DNA of 64,000 nucleotides from Undaria pinnatifida. Taxonomy: Eukaryota > Sar > Phaeophyceae > Laminariales > Alariaceae. Under the pieces are notes generated by a model. The model searched no databases. It was not told where the DNA came from and worked only from the letters and a program-made list of their open reading frames with translations. How positions within the stretch are numbered: position 1 is the first letter of the stretch; the number at the start of each line of letters is the position of its first letter. The stretch is from positions 16,515,210 through 16,579,209 of the forward strand of contig JABAKD010000030.1 of assembly GCA_012845835.1 (NCBI GenBank), written 5' to 3'. Below, in pieces: positions 43,081 to 55,949 of the stretch. A program made the translations under genes and the position numbers.

Positions 43081-46000
43081 AAAAATAATTATACAAACTT
43101 GAAACTGGTACCCGATCCCCCCGATATGTTACCACCGCCCCTTTCTCCCTTGACCCTTCCCTCTGCTCCTCCCTTCATCCTCGCTATATCCGACCCATTC
43201 TCCGTCTTGATACCTATTTGACCCCGTAAGCCTGGCATTTACCTGATCCGCTTCTCTTTGCACACATTACCCCCCGCCCTTCAGTAACGCTTCAGCCCCC
43301 TTCCGAAGGTAGTAGGCGTTGTTAACTACCCGTTTTTCCCACACCTACAAATTCGATGCTCTCAGCAGCAGCAAGGACTCCATCGCTAGCTTAGTCCCCA
43401 TCACATATTTCTCGACCCCCAAGCTTGACCCCCACCGCGACCACCCGTCACTTTCTGCACCTCTCCGTACCACCTATGATGTTCCCCGCAACCCAACACC
43501 GCTGGCAAGTATTGTCCAGCTTTGTTGGCTGCGCCCGCCATCAACTTCGCCGTCACTCTCATCACCATCACTTCCACCGTCAGCTCCAGGATCTTCATCG
43601 ATCTACTGTGTACTATCGCTTTTGGTTTCAGGTCACCCTTGGTTGGATAATCGACTGATCTTTTGGCCCTTTGGTTGACTAGGGAATACCTCAACGTTTG
43701 AAACCGTCGAGGGCACCGTTTCGAATCTCACTTCGATCGAATGGTTATTTGATGAAAAGCTCATCTTCACTTGCCCTGGACCTCCCGTTTCTGCACCCCT
43801 TCAGCACACACAAGTCTTCCCGCACAACCCCCCCCATACTTGCGTTCAGCACCTCGTTTGTGTTCTTGGTGCTTGTCTGACGTCCGCAACAATGTGCACC
43901 TTGAAATCCAGTACACAGTACTTTTCACCGTTTTCCCCCTCGCAGTTTGCCTCCCCCCTCCCCTGAACGTTCCTAAAACGGGCGTCTCTTTCCCCCGAGG
44001 GTTTAGCTGACAACATCGAAGAAAAGTACCGGTTAATTTTTAGAACTATCGAGCTAACTAGCTTCCGGCACGACGGGCCACACAAGCCGGATTGTGAAGC
44101 TCCCCTCCTTTTCACCAATAATAACTTCCGTGCGATTGCCGCTCTTCCCCGCTCAAAAATCCTCCAAGCTCTTCCGATCGCGCACCGTTCGCGTTGGAGA
44201 CTAAATTGTTACCTCTGTGTCTGGTATAACCCTTCCAGAAAAGGTTGCGGTTTAGAGGATAGCCCCATTTCCACTCCTCAACCGTGAGTCGCTCTGGGCC
44301 TCGCTCAAAACCGGAATTGAACATATCTCTTGGCGCACCGTCACAACCACAATGTCAGGATGGCGATGCACATCGCGAAACCGAAAAGTATATCGTGTAG
44401 ACGCCCAAAAAACGACCCCCCCTACGGTACACCCCTTTGGGGTTTGCGTTGGTTGGCAATGACGCCGTAAAGCTCGCCTCTCACTACGTCAGCTAGGCCA
44501 CCAGGGTACCGTTTTTTTCCTCGCGTTTTTATGTTTTGGCGGTAGCCGAGATTGAAGTCGTGTTAAATATGATTATGTGGAATGGAGAGCGTCAACTCCG
44601 CACAAGGGGGGATTATAACATGTACAGTAGTGTGTATATGATATGCCACCCACTAGGCAGTACAAATAGTATCCCCATTGCCGTCTCTGGCATTGACTTC
44701 AGTAGAAAAAAAAGATGTTCGAAGCTGTCATCCATATGTAAGAAAGTACGCACAGAGTGCGGAAGCCCGCTTTACAAGTAATTCTTGTTAAGATGCAGCT
44801 CACCCCTCATGCGACTCTCCAAACACCTCGCAGCGCTACGGGTAGGCTATATGACAACGGCTGTGCATGAAATGAATACACGCCCACACGGTACACCCCT
44901 GCGCTACATCCCAACGGTACACCCGGACGGTGGCCTTGGTCTTCAACACTCGCCGTTGCGTCGCTGACTCCGTCACCCTTTCGGTTTGAGTGCAGATGCT
45001 CTCCACCCTCGGTCTTCGATACATGGCAACCTTCCGGTATTTGCTCGACGTTCTGTCCTGACCACCGTGCTGCATATACTTGCACCGTCGACCCCTCCCC
45101 CCCTCCAACCCCGCCTAGCCCAGCTCGGGCCATGTTTGTTGTTGTGTTGTGCTGTGCGCGTGGCATCACGCTTGCTGCTTGCTGCATGCTGCCCCCCCCC
45201 CCCGCTCCACTACGACCGATTTCCCCCGGCGATGGCTCCAGCGCACCCTCTCCATTCCACGTCCTTCCGCTTGTTTTTCCATGTGGAATACCCCCCACCC
45301 CACTGGGATTCCTCCCCCCCCGGGGTTGACTTTGCGGACTCCCAGGGCCCATACCACTAGTTCGCCTTGGCGTGCTCTCTGTTCGCGCCTCCGTCGCCAC
45401 TTTCTATTCTTCCCTCATTTTCCTGGCCCATTCGCTCTCGATATGCGCGTGTGTTGCTTCCACTCTACGTACTTCACGCTCCCTTTCGGGTCCCGTGCCC
45501 ATCATGAAGCTCCTCGCTACCCCTTGGCTCTCTCCTCTTTTCTTGTCCGACCTTTCTGCGGTGGACTACTGAGATGAATATCTGGCCTACCCCCTTGCCC
45601 TCCCTCCGTTTTCCATGCCATACATGCCCCCTATGTCGTCACCTCTATGTTTGCCTCAACCACACCCTACAAGTTGAACCAGGTTCTTGCCCCAGTTCCA
45701 CCGTTGTTGGTAATGCAAGATCACCTGCCAGCCTACATAGCCACGTGACCGCGTAGGCTAGTGCGTAGTGCAACATAACTAACCAAAGGATGCGCTGTGA
45801 GCTCCAATCTTGCAGGTCTCGTGTAGTTCATTATAACCAAAAGCCTTCTCGTGATCCAATCGCGAGCCTGTTGTCTTCTCCCTTCTACTGCAGTGGGTAT
45901 CCTGGAGGTTTTAGCGAGGGGTTGTGAGCGCAAGAGGCATGTAACACAGCTGCTGAGTTGAGCAATATACTCCACAGGAGGCATGCGCGGTTAGTCGGGG

Positions 46001-46860
46001 TGAGCCGACGAGTTCATGAGTTTCAGCTCAGGAGATACATGTTATTCTACGTGAAATATGGTGTTTCCTGGGCCAAAGGTGGAAGAAAGGACCAAGGGAA
46101 ATACATTCCAGGTATGATATGGATACTTTGAGTATGAGTTTGCGAAGTGGGCGTAGGTTTTACCGTAGATCAACATCAAAGGCCGCATCCATCACACGGG
46201 CGATTGTAGTGATTGACCCACGACAACAACAGTCCTCTACGGTTGCTCATGGAGGTTGACATTCTCCCGTGGCAAGTTACCGATGAGCACTCCATGCTAT
46301 TGCCAACTTCCCGGACCAAGACTGTTCTTGTAGCGTGCTTGTACCGAACAGGAACTACCGCAAAGTTAGTTGTACTGAACACTGCCTACCAGACTGCCCA
46401 GAAGTACTTATTGATCTACTACGTAATGCTGTGCAGCCGTTATGCGTGCACACTTTGTGTGATTGTACTCCACGCTACTGAGCACTGACTAGAGAGGCTG
46501 TGTAGTCCGCCCGCGTAGAATTGGTGACTTATTTTATCGACCATCAACTCGGAAGATTATTGACTATCACGAGCAAATTTCCCATGTTTAACAGAGGTCG
46601 CCCCAACCTGCGTTCTCAACAACCTTACCATTGTCATAATCGATTCCCCTCTGACCCGAATCTCACCCCCGCCGAACTTGAATCGCGTCAAGTGCACCTT
46701 CTATGAGACTTTCTCAAGCCTCAGTACCCCTTCCCCGCCTTGTATATACTTGTGTCCCCTTCCTCTGAACGTTAACATACGCCCGAACCCCACCACCCTC
46801 AGCTCGAATTTTTCAGTTGATTTTGGTCAGTCCCCCCCCCCCTCCCACTTCTCCGCACCG
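43080..46860 (-). other. Strand-asymmetric region with short protein-like segments
   Basis: The plus strand is pyrimidine-rich, so the minus strand is purine-rich as coding strands often are. Open segments on the minus strand include 44807-45400 (197 codons, Gly/Pro/Ser-rich), 44112-44324 (RLTVEEWKWGYPLNRN) and 46176-46382. None is long enough or typical enough to call a gene. The region may be the continuation of the decayed block to the right. Confidence 0.25.
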
Positions 46861-46867
46861 CCCATTG

Positions 46868-47245
46868 CATAGCTTGCACGAACCAACACCAGCCGCGTTG
46901 CTTCTGATATTCGCCATCGTCAACATTACTCCACGCCCCTCCCCTTGCAGTTCATCACTCTGCACCGTGGCTGGCATTTATTCACATACGTCATCTAGCT
47001 TGCACGCACCAAAACCAGCCGCGTTGCTTGTGATATTCGCCATCGTCAACATTACTCCACGTCCCTCCCCTTGCAGTTCATCACTCTGCACCGTGGCTGA
47101 CATTTATTCACATACGTCGTCTAGCTTGCACGCACCAAAACCAGCCGCGTTGCTTGTGATATTCGCCATCGTCAACATTACTCCACGCCCTCCCCTTGCA
47201 GTTCATCACTCTTCACCGTGGATGACATTTATTCACATACGTCAT
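46868..47245. repeat. Tandem repeat, about 113-bp unit, three copies plus part
   Basis: Units begin near AGCTTGCACGCACCAAAACC and are nearly identical, the third being slightly shorter. The plus strand is open through all copies, and the minus-strand frame is closed by one stop per unit. The open plus-strand frame (287 codons) is a by-product of the repeat. Confidence 0.85.
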
Positions 47246-47632
47246 CACCGTGGGCCTCTTCCCTGTATTTCTATCCCTACTAACTCATACCTAACATATA
47301 GAAACATTATACATGGTGTAACCCCTGAGGTTTTCAGCTCTCCAGGACGTGAATCGAAGCACGGTCGGTCGTGTTTTCCTTCTCCCACCGTTTCACCTTG
47401 TCTTACAAAGCCTTCCAAGCAGTCGCTACTTCCAAGCACACACTCGTCTCCCAATATATACCAAAAACCAATGTCTGCCTATAGTTTGATTCGTCTTGAC
47501 CCTCCTCCCCTTTCTGTTGCCACTTGTATGGGGCGACAGTCTCACGAACTGATATATGGAGCTGCTGCGGTCTATCCATTCTTCACGACTTCATGCTCCC
47601 CCCAACTCCCGCCTTGGAAGGTCCTCAGCCAG

Positions 47633-48454
47633 CTAAGCCGGATGAAGAGGCCGATTTCTTACCGGCCATTCCGAGCGTAACGCGATGCATGGTTGTGGGC
47701 CTGTATGCCCACGCGCGAGGCATTCCGCACGGTCTAGCATGCAGCGGGCATGTACTTGTTCTCCGTGGGGACACGGAATAACCGCCCATAACAAGTCCAC
47801 CGCCAAATCCCCAGTAGGCTCCTCTAGTGCCCGCCCGCAGTAGGCGCAGGGAGATGCACCCCTGCTTCCCGCGGCATGACGCTTCTCTGCTACACTCCTA
47901 GCAGCGCCTCCTTGTTCAGTTGGTCCCGTGTGTAAAGGGTCGTTCTCCGGCGTCCGGTCCGTTTTCTCTTGTGTCGCTGCCATCGCTGTTGAGAAGGAAC
48001 AAAGAGCATCACCCGCTTCCAACGCGCTTCGGACCCCGAGGGTCCACCTCTTTAGTTGCTCTTCGCATTCGGCGTCGAGGCCTACTAGATATTGTTGGAC
48101 GTGAGGTGCGATGTAGAGTCTTTGACTTTGAAGTCGGAGTAGGATATCCTGCGGTTGGATGGCGTACGCAGCGAACATCGTACGGTATCGGCCTGCCGCC
48201 ATTTCCCATTCCCTCGGTCGGGGAAAATCGAGGTATGCCCCTTGAGGCAGGTCCAACGCATCGCAAAATAGGGAGCATAGCAAGAACGAGGAGGTTGAGC
48301 TCCTTCCGTGTGCATGTAACATGAGCTCGAACGTACCGTAAATGCCAGTCGTCACATAGCTGGCTGACTCCAGTCCGGAGGTGTGCCGCTGAACGCGGGT
48401 GGCGAACTGCAGGGCACCTCTCACCGCCCCACACCTTCCCTCATGGCCGTCCAT
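47633..48454 (-). CDS. Hypothetical protein, 273 codons, RING-like Cys/His cluster
   Basis: This is the longest open frame in the window that is not made of simple repeats. The frame stays open upstream of the ATG to a TAG near 48622, adding a basic stretch. The middle is rich in Leu, Ala and Gln with helical character (LRLQSQRLYIAPHVQQYLVG, ECEEQLKRW). Near the C-terminus are CAYC, then CPHGEQVHARC and a last Cys about 15 residues later, an arrangement like a RING-H2 finger (C-x2-C ... C-x-H ... H-x2-C) but lacking one ligand of the final pair. It lies in a block of otherwise broken coding sequence, so it may belong to a decayed mobile element. I do not recognise the family. Confidence 0.45.
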   Translation of the reverse strand: MDGHEGRCGAVRGALQFATRVQRHTSGLESASYVTTGIYGTFELMLHAHGRSSTSSFLLCSLFCDALDLPQGAYLDFPRPREWEMAAGRYRTMFAAYAIQPQDILLRLQSQRLYIAPHVQQYLVGLDAECEEQLKRWTLGVRSALEAGDALCSFSTAMAATQEKTDRTPENDPLHTGPTEQGGAARSVAEKRHAAGSRGASPCAYCGRALEEPTGDLAVDLLWAVIPCPHGEQVHARCMLDRAECLARGHTGPQPCIALRSEWPVRNRPLHPA

Positions 48455-49169
48455 GGGTACCCCTTTAGCCAGCTCCGCGACACGGCTCCTGCGTGCAGCT
48501 TTAGTGTGCTTCAGCAGCCTCCTCGCTTTTGTCCTCCTTTTCCTTCCACCCTGGGCCTCTCCCGCGCCACGCCACCATTCGCATCGATGATCAATTGAAA
48601 TGAAGCTACTGACACTCTAGAAGATCTCGCCCGAAATCACGACCAGGACGGATTGCTTACGCCGTGTGATGTAGCTCTCCTGCCGGCACAAAACTCTCCT
48701 GCACTATTGTTACTCGGTCTACCTAGGGCGTCACAGATCTAGACTTCGTTATTTCATGCTCCACGTCTACACGCTTCCCACCGTAACTGCCAGCTGTATT
48801 TGGGTGCCACGTCCAACGACAATCTCGTCCGTTTAATCAATTTACCCATTGGCAGACTACAGTAGTAAAGACAGCGACTGTGAAAAGGGCAGTTATTTTT
48901 CGATTTGGCAGAAAAAGCAAGTACCCACAATATTTTTGCCTTGTGTCTTGATATACTGTAGTACCAACTCAAGTGGAGAGCCGGAAAAGGGGTAGGTTTG
49001 TCGGTAAAACGCACGAAGGCGAATAAACAGACAACGCGATGTTTATTGTGTTTGATATAGAGAATAATGCATGTCTGTGTCGGGAGTCGGGGTTGTAGGG
49101 GGTTGTAGAAATATGTAAACGAGCCCCCCAGGACCAGTCTGGGGGTGCAGCTCGTCGCGTACAGGTTAG

Positions 49170-49802
49170 CAAGGGCACGTCGAGCGCAAGCGAGTCGGGG
49201 CTCTTGCTGATAACGTGGGCGGACATGAGGTACTCCCTAAATTGGCCAGCCAAGCCAGGAAGTTGAGTATTTTCTTTTTGCCAAGCCAGGCCTTTGAGTC
49301 TGCATGTGAGCACGCGATCAACCCTAAGGCGGAGAGGATCCCGAAAGAGCTGCACCTCAACTTGCTGGATTATACCCCCGCGGTCCGGAGATCGAGCGAC
49401 GGGGTCATGTAGCTGCCCCAACGAAGCGGTGCGTGTGGTGTTTGTTGGTGGGCGCGGGTACAGACTGCGGAGGCTGCAAGGATTTTGAACAATGGTAAAA
49501 TTGTTGGCTTGGGGTCCTCCCCAGAAGCAATGTATAGCGAGACGGTCAGTCAAGGGGAAATGCCCAGCGGTCAAGGATGTTAAAACGATCGACCTAGTCA
49601 AAACATAGTTTTTGGCGTCACTCAAGGTGAATCATTGGAAGTTGCCGTCGGGCAAGGGGTCACCGTACCGTCTTCGGACATGTTACGGGCGGTGTGTCGA
49701 CTTCTACCCCTCTACCTTTCAGATGTGGGGCTCAGGGTGCGGTGTGTAGCATGCTGCGGTAAATATGTCGGTGCCAGGATTGTTGGTGGACGACCTCGCT
49801 AG
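49170..49802 (+). pseudogene. Broken reading frame, protein-like, two in-frame stops
   Basis: One frame on the plus strand reads like protein over about 210 codons but is interrupted by TAG at 49410 and TAA at 49581. Pieces include AFESACEHAINPKAERIPKE, ILNNGKIVGLGSSPEAM and VFGVTQGESLEVAVGQGV. The minus strand also holds a 218-codon open frame here (49625-48969), so the coding strand is not certain. No family recognised. Confidence 0.3.
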
Positions 49803-49928
49803 GCGGGGATCGAGCTCTAACACATATTTTAAACGCCGGTACTCGGTGACGCGTACCCTACCGTTGCGATATATAGTGCCTATACCGTACTACGGGAATG
49901 CCCGTTAAGGTAGCGCCAATGAGACACC

Positions 49929-50211
49929 TCGTGCTGCGGTAGAGGAGGTAGAGGTGCACCATTGCTGTTTTGAGGCTCCTAACCTTTTGAGGAGCTGCAT
50001 TCCTCACTTCCTCCCTATTAATAGTGCACCCAAAAAATCAATTTGGCAAGCCTGAAAAGTTCATTCCGATGAACGATCCCATGTTTTAATAGGTATTGAA
50101 AAAGAAAAAACCGACGAAAAAGGAATGGAATTCCGACGATTTTGGGCTAAGCAGCATCGTCGTTCAGAAAAATATTTTTACCAAAAAGTGCTACCCCTAA
50201 CGTAGCACGCG
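49929..50211. mobile_element. MITE-like element, family 2
   Basis: The left end CGTGCTGCGGTAGAGG is the inverse of the right end GTGCTACCCCTAACGTAGCA. Shared internal landmarks are CACCCAAAAAATC, CGATGAACGATCCCATG, a purine run and CCGACGATTTTGGGCTAAG. Related copies are at 52239-52500 and 58551-58829, and fragments at 1000-1146 and 4535-4975. Confidence 0.6.
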
Positions 50212-52238
50212 TTAGACCGCCTTGATGGGTGTGACCAGTGGGACCGCGACACTAGGAAAGTGCACTTGCTGAACCCGTCCGCCGTTCGAGGGAACCATTC
50301 TTTACATTTTCGCCTCGGGACAGCCTGTTGCCGACAGATCTATCTTTTTTCGTCAACAATACACGGAAACATCTCAAAATTCCGACACGGAAACATCTCA
50401 CCATTCCGGATTACTTATTTTCCTGTCCCCGTTCCTTGTGTCCGGGTAAGTGATCTAAACGGATTGATCCAAAAAACGGCGTGCTGGGGGTGTTTGGCGC
50501 TGTCTGCCGGTACAGGCGGCGACTTGCAAAAAGACACCTTATCATATCGACTTCTCTCATTGGCCCAAACATTCCTCTACCGGGATACGGCCGACCCGGG
50601 CTACCGTAGGGGGGGGGTACCCCCTTTTTTTCACACCAGGCCTTCAGCCACTACAAGAGGTGCGATCGGCCCTGTACCCAACTCAAACGTTTTCTATTAT
50701 GTGTATTGTTACTCAATTTTCGTTCCGAGCGGCGTGTCAAACAATCACGTTTGTGGCTTGTTTTTCAAATGAGTAACACAACAAAGCTTCAGACTTACGA
50801 ATCGGTTGGGTACTCACTCGCGAGAGGGGCCCTGAGTCGCTGAAACGAAACACCCCATAAGTGCTTCCCCTACAGTTGCCCCGGTCGACCATAACCGCCA
50901 GGACACAATGGTTTCTAGCCTCTCGTTGTGTGGCGCAGGATTTACCATTTTATGCTTGCAGAGCACCGGTTGATGTGCCCGTCAATGTTAACCCCGTCAA
51001 CCCTTACAACTGCACAAGACCACACCGTTCCACCCCACGGAGCGACACCACACAACCAATGGAGCGGTACTGGTGGTCAACAGACACAAAGCGGTTGAGT
51101 GACCTGCAGCACGTTGGAGCCCTTTAGCCCCCCCACATGGCTATGGATGTCAACGGACCCATCGTAGCCAATGGCTATGATAGGCGTTGTCCACGAACTC
51201 TTCCCTAGTTTTCTGAGCAGGGGGAGGGCTGTCGACATGTTCTTACCGCTCCTCACAGAACGTGAAATTGCGGCGTTCAGACTATCGATCGCAGGTACGG
51301 GTCGCCTTCCGTTCTCGTTCTAATGGCCTAGAACTTGTGCTTTTCCCGCTGCCACGCACATCGCCCACGCAATAACACTGCTGCCGATCGGTAATGTTTT
51401 TCCTACGAACATTAGCCTTCCGACGTGAATTGGGATGCTATTTCTGGTAGCTCTCCCCTTGAGGCGTTTACAAAACCCGTACAACTGGATAGGGGTCTGG
51501 CGTAAAGGCTTGGGGATGTACACAAAATACGCAGACGTACGTTATTATGTTTCTCATAGAGCGACGGCGAGGGGTAAAGCTGATTGCACGACATCACCCC
51601 GTGGTCCAGATGGCGAAATAATATAAGCGGCCCGTAGCTACATCCCGCGCGCGGGGCGTGATGCCCCCCCAAATATGTCGTCACCAGAATTCCTATCGAC
51701 CATTGAAGTCTCCAACCTATGTTGCGTCTGCACCTTGTTCCGAGTGCATGAAGATCATCCCGGCTAGGTACGCGACATGAAGAGATATCATATTGTTGGC
51801 CTTATTGTCAATGGCACTTCTTCTCAATAGTCTGGCGCCAAAACACCAGGGTACCCTTCGACACAGGCTTCGGCATAGGAGTTTGCGTTCGACCAGTGTG
51901 GTTCCGGGCGCATGGGCAGGGGGGGGGGTTGACTTGGTGCATACTGTGGACACAAGCATGACCGATACCCCTCCACGCCGCCATCAACAGCAGCAGCCCA
52001 CGCCCCTGGCGCCGGTGGCGGCGTGTCCTCGCCTCTTGCTCTCTCCTGCTGCAAACCGCTATTCTTCAGACCCGACATGCAAAGTTGTCAACCCCCCGGC
52101 GGCACGCTGCGGATGGCCCGGCCACATCGGTAAGGGCAGCGACGGCGGCGACGGTCGTGAAATGTACAAGTAACCAATATCATTCCGGCCCGGGGAGCGT
52201 CTGCAGTGCCATGTCAACCCGCCAAATGTATTGAACGC

Positions 52239-52500
52239 GCGTGCTACGGTAGAGGTACACCAATAATGTTGCTTTTTTTCCGAGGCTCTTAACCTGTTGA
52301 GGAGTTCTATAGACTATATAGCACACCCAAAAAGTGATTTAGACAAAAATGTAAGTGCTACCCGAGGAACAAACAATCCCATAGCCTAGCTAGGTATACG
52401 ACAAAAAAATATTGATAAAAACAAGAAAAAAAGTTCGACTCGATGTTGGGTCGCGGAGCCCCGATCGTCTCAGCCAAACCATGCTACCTCTATGGCACCA
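52239..52500. mobile_element. MITE-like element, family 2
   Basis: The left end GCGTGCTACGGTAGAGGTAC and a weak inverted right end ATGCTACCTCTATGGCAC bound the internal landmarks CACCCAAAAAGTG and ACAATCCCATAGCCTAG. Same family as 49929-50211. Confidence 0.52.
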
Positions 52501-52938
52501 CGGACGTCTCAAGAGGGTTTCCACCCTCGATTAATGTGAATAATATCGAACTCTGGCTCTACCCTACGCCCCTCGTGGAGTCGTTCTACGATAGCCCCCC
52601 CAACTTTTCTTTAACGATATCGCCGGTTTTGAAACCAGCTCCCGGCCGTAACCCCTGAAATAAAGGGGCCCCTTGCCACCCCGATGTCATCGTGCGATTG
52701 TCCTTTGCAAACAAGAAAATATATGGAGATGCTTTTTTCATAGCATCTTTCCTCGTGTCGAGTAGCCATGAAACGTTCGTCAAAGAAATCGCCTGTTTTG
52801 GGCGGGGGCTATCGTAGAATCAGTCCGTGGTCCGTGTGGATTCAGTGGTTGCCTTCCATGCGCTGCAACGGAATCCTGGACGCGATCCTCGACGGGGGAA
52901 ACATTCTCCGTCTCATCCATAAGTACTTCGTGCGCAAG

Positions 52939-53242
52939 AGTCATCCCACGGTAGGGGATGCAGTTGTTGGTTCAACTAATGTTCCTGGCCTTTTCACGCG
53001 TTTTTTTTGTACGTGTTTACGTGTTTTACCGGTTAAGCTCCTCAAGCGTGGAACTATCGTTTAATAGGATCATCTCACCAGTGTACTTCGAAGTATTATT
53101 TTTAGCACTACCGCATAGAACTGTTGGCCGAGTTGCACGAACAAATGTCTTGGAAGTCGTGTTTCGGATGATATGTTGAGCTCCTCATGTTAGGAGCTAA
53201 GAAATGTCTTAGAGTCTGATGCACCCCTACCGTGGGATGACT
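52939..53242. mobile_element. MITE-like element, family 1, 304 bp
   Basis: The left end AGTCATCCCACGGTAGGGG (52939) is repeated in inverted orientation at the right end (to 53242), 19 bases perfect and then TGCA on both sides with a one-base difference. The interior has no transposase. The same termini bound 4990-5314, and a solo right end occurs near 55490. I could not define a target-site duplication. Confidence 0.72.
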
Positions 53243-55949
53243 GAGCTCAGCTGAATATTTCAGGCGAGTGTTACCTTCTCAAATATCCATCTCATGCGTA
53301 CACCGCAGAATGCCCTGTCATCACTGGGTCAGACAACGCCGTGAGGACATGGCAGCATACTTCTTGGAAAGATGATTCGAACACGTCCTCTGCCACACCA
53401 TCCATATGTCTTGTCTACCATAAGCTTGGGGTCACTAGATTTGACCAATGAGATTAACGTGCTCAATTTGTTTCCCAGCCCCAATGGCGACTCTACGTCT
53501 GCTGACATCGTCAGCTCCCCCGTGGTTCGCTCTGCATCATAGGCAGTATCGGTCGTGGTTCCCGATGTGGCTACCTCTAAAATCCTCATTAATTCCTTGC
53601 TCTTGGCAAGGAAGTCGATTTCACCTGCACTCTCCTGCTCTGGTTTTGCACTCACCTCATCACCTGACATGGTAGCAAGAGTCTCACGGTCGGCCATACT
53701 TTAGCCAGGAGTACCTACGCTAGCGTGTTTATGGCTCTTTCGTGGCGTGGGCAGGACCCATGCAGTTGGACAGAGATGCGGTGCAAAGGACCCGGGGGGT
53801 GCATGTTGGTTGTTATCTCGAGGCGTTGACAGGACTCATTCATGCAATCGAACATATCCGGCCCATCGTCTATCATTTTAAAGCCGTTGTTGGCCGCGCC
53901 GGCAACGGTAGCAAGTTCTGGTCCATAGCGTTTTCATCGTTTAACCCAGGCCGCTCTGCTACGTCGCAGTGTGACTTGTTGTTCTCTCTGCAGCCACAAC
54001 GTCAATTTACATACGCGTGGTCGTGGCTCCAGGTCACAAATGGTATCATGTTGGGCGGCTTGTCGCAGTTGAAGGGAAGATCGTCCACGAGGTTTGGAGT
54101 TTGGACTCCTCATTTTGACAAGACGACAGTGCACAAGACCGGAACGCCCGCGGTGCATAGATCATGGAAGGGATCGACCGATGAGCCACCTGGCGTCCTC
54201 ATGCCTCTGACCAAATCGGGGCGAAAATAATCTCGAAGGTAACACTGATCCAGAATTCCTCATTACCCTAACGGAGATCACAAGTTCACCAACGGAGATT
54301 AATCAATATCCTATGTAACACGACTCATCGAAAGAAGGCGAGTAATGGGGGCCCAGCCACCGTGTCACCTGCGCGGGTAGCGATATCCCGTGCGCTGTGC
54401 CTGGTTGACGGCAACGGCGCGAAGGGGAATTCTCGTCCCGCGCCGGCAGCATTAGTCAGTGGCACATTGACACAAATGGAAGCGCTTGGGGGGTATTGCA
54501 TTCTATTATGAACACTCTGATTTTTTTCGTCGGACATTAGGTTTGCAATAATAGTATACAGGTAATTTTTGCCCATGATATCATTCTTGAATTATCCTGT
54601 CCATCTGAGGTTGAAACGTTCTGAACCTCACCCGTCTAACTCTTGTGCGCGTGTTAGCACTATGCCGAGCCGTTGAGTAGCGATAGAAAGCAGGGTTGAT
54701 GCTGATTCAGATGAACTGCGGCACATATTTGTGGTGACTTGAATAAGAATAGAAATGGTCCTTGATCTTTCTCATCGCGACGACTTTGGACATTATTTGG
54801 ATTCGGCAGCGACTGTCCTGCGAAGGAAGTCAAATCCGATACGAAAATGCTACCGGCAGATCGGCCATCTCTTTGATTTTTCGTTTCGAACTCTGCATAT
54901 TGTCCGACGAAACCTGCCCCTCCTGCGGCCATTCCGATGCGATCAGTCAACGGCTCACCACTGCCTGTCTTGGAGTCTATAGGTATCCCGCGGACCTGCA
55001 TGTAGAGGGCATTACTCCAATAGACTTAAGAATATCATACATCGCAGACACTCTACACAGATACCCACGCACAATCACCAGCTGCGCTATTGCCCGGTGG
55101 ATACCTATTTGATTCTGAGTGTTCATTAATGCTGCCCCTGGGCAGACAGGTAACCCCAAGGCGTGAGCATACAGTAGATGATTCATCCCACGCTAGGGTG
55201 CAGCAGATTCTAATAATTTTTTGACATCCGAACATGAGAATCTCAATATCTCACCGAAATACGTTGCTTCTAAGACGTTCGTCCACGCAACCCGACCGAC
55301 ATTTCTATGAGCTAATGTATTAATCTACTAATGTGTTAATACTACTCCTAAACAAATATACTCGTACAGTGATCATGCCACCGATATAGTTCCACAGCTG
55401 AGGCGCTAACCGGTCATAACGTCAGAACGTCAGACGGTCATAAGGTCATAAGCTTTTGATCCCAAAAATGCAACCCCTACTATACGGTGGGATGACTCAG
55501 ACCCCCGATGAAAAATCTAACTGAACTCTGCATCTTACGAGAGACCAACACGCCATCCAACGGACGCACCTCGAAGACGGATCGTAGGCCTTGACGTCGT
55601 TTCACGCGCCAATTAAAAACTCCGTTCTCTGCAATATATATTTTTTACCCGATTAGGAGCATATTCTCAAGAACAGCACACTTGATGCATGCCGTAAACT
55701 AATGACATCATAAACTGAAATGCGTTTTGCTGTAGGTTAATGCTGTTACATGCAGCGCGATCAGCGCCAAGATAACGTGTATTAGCCGAACGTACGAACG
55801 CATATATGATAAAAAATGAAAATACACTCCAGCTGTGAGATCGAAGATTTCGTCGAAACTCATCTTTGCAAGCTGTGTGTGATACTCCGATCACGCGTAT
55901 TACGAGTTGTGTGTCGTCATTAAGGATATAGGTGGGCGACTCCCCTTAC

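Larger units (their letters stand above)
50980..55190 (-). pseudogene. Block of decayed protein-coding sequence, unknown element
   Basis: Several minus-strand segments read like protein but stop or shift frame: around 55186-54977 (AIAQLVIVRGYLCRVSAMYD), 55001-54660 (GMAAGGAGFVGQYAEFETKN), 54576-54325, 53900-53700 (DMFDCMNESCQRLE), 53697-53340 (starts MADRETLATMSGDEV; a protein-like stretch EDVFESSFQEVCCHV continues in another frame), 52784-52586 and 51530-51070 (AAISRSVRSGKNMS, IIAIGYDGSVDIHSHVGG). The density of such segments and the broken frames suggest one large old insertion or gene now decayed. A MITE-like element sits inside it at 52939-53242. An alternative is a multi-exon gene whose splice sites I failed to place. 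Confidence 0.35.

Noticed and set aside
46817-47680. 287-codon plus-strand frame
   Set aside because: Most of it is the 113-bp tandem repeat translated three times, and no family features appear outside the repeat.
53742-54230. 162-codon plus-strand frame
   Set aside because: The minus strand of the same region reads more like protein and fits the orientation of its neighbours; there is no motif on the plus strand.
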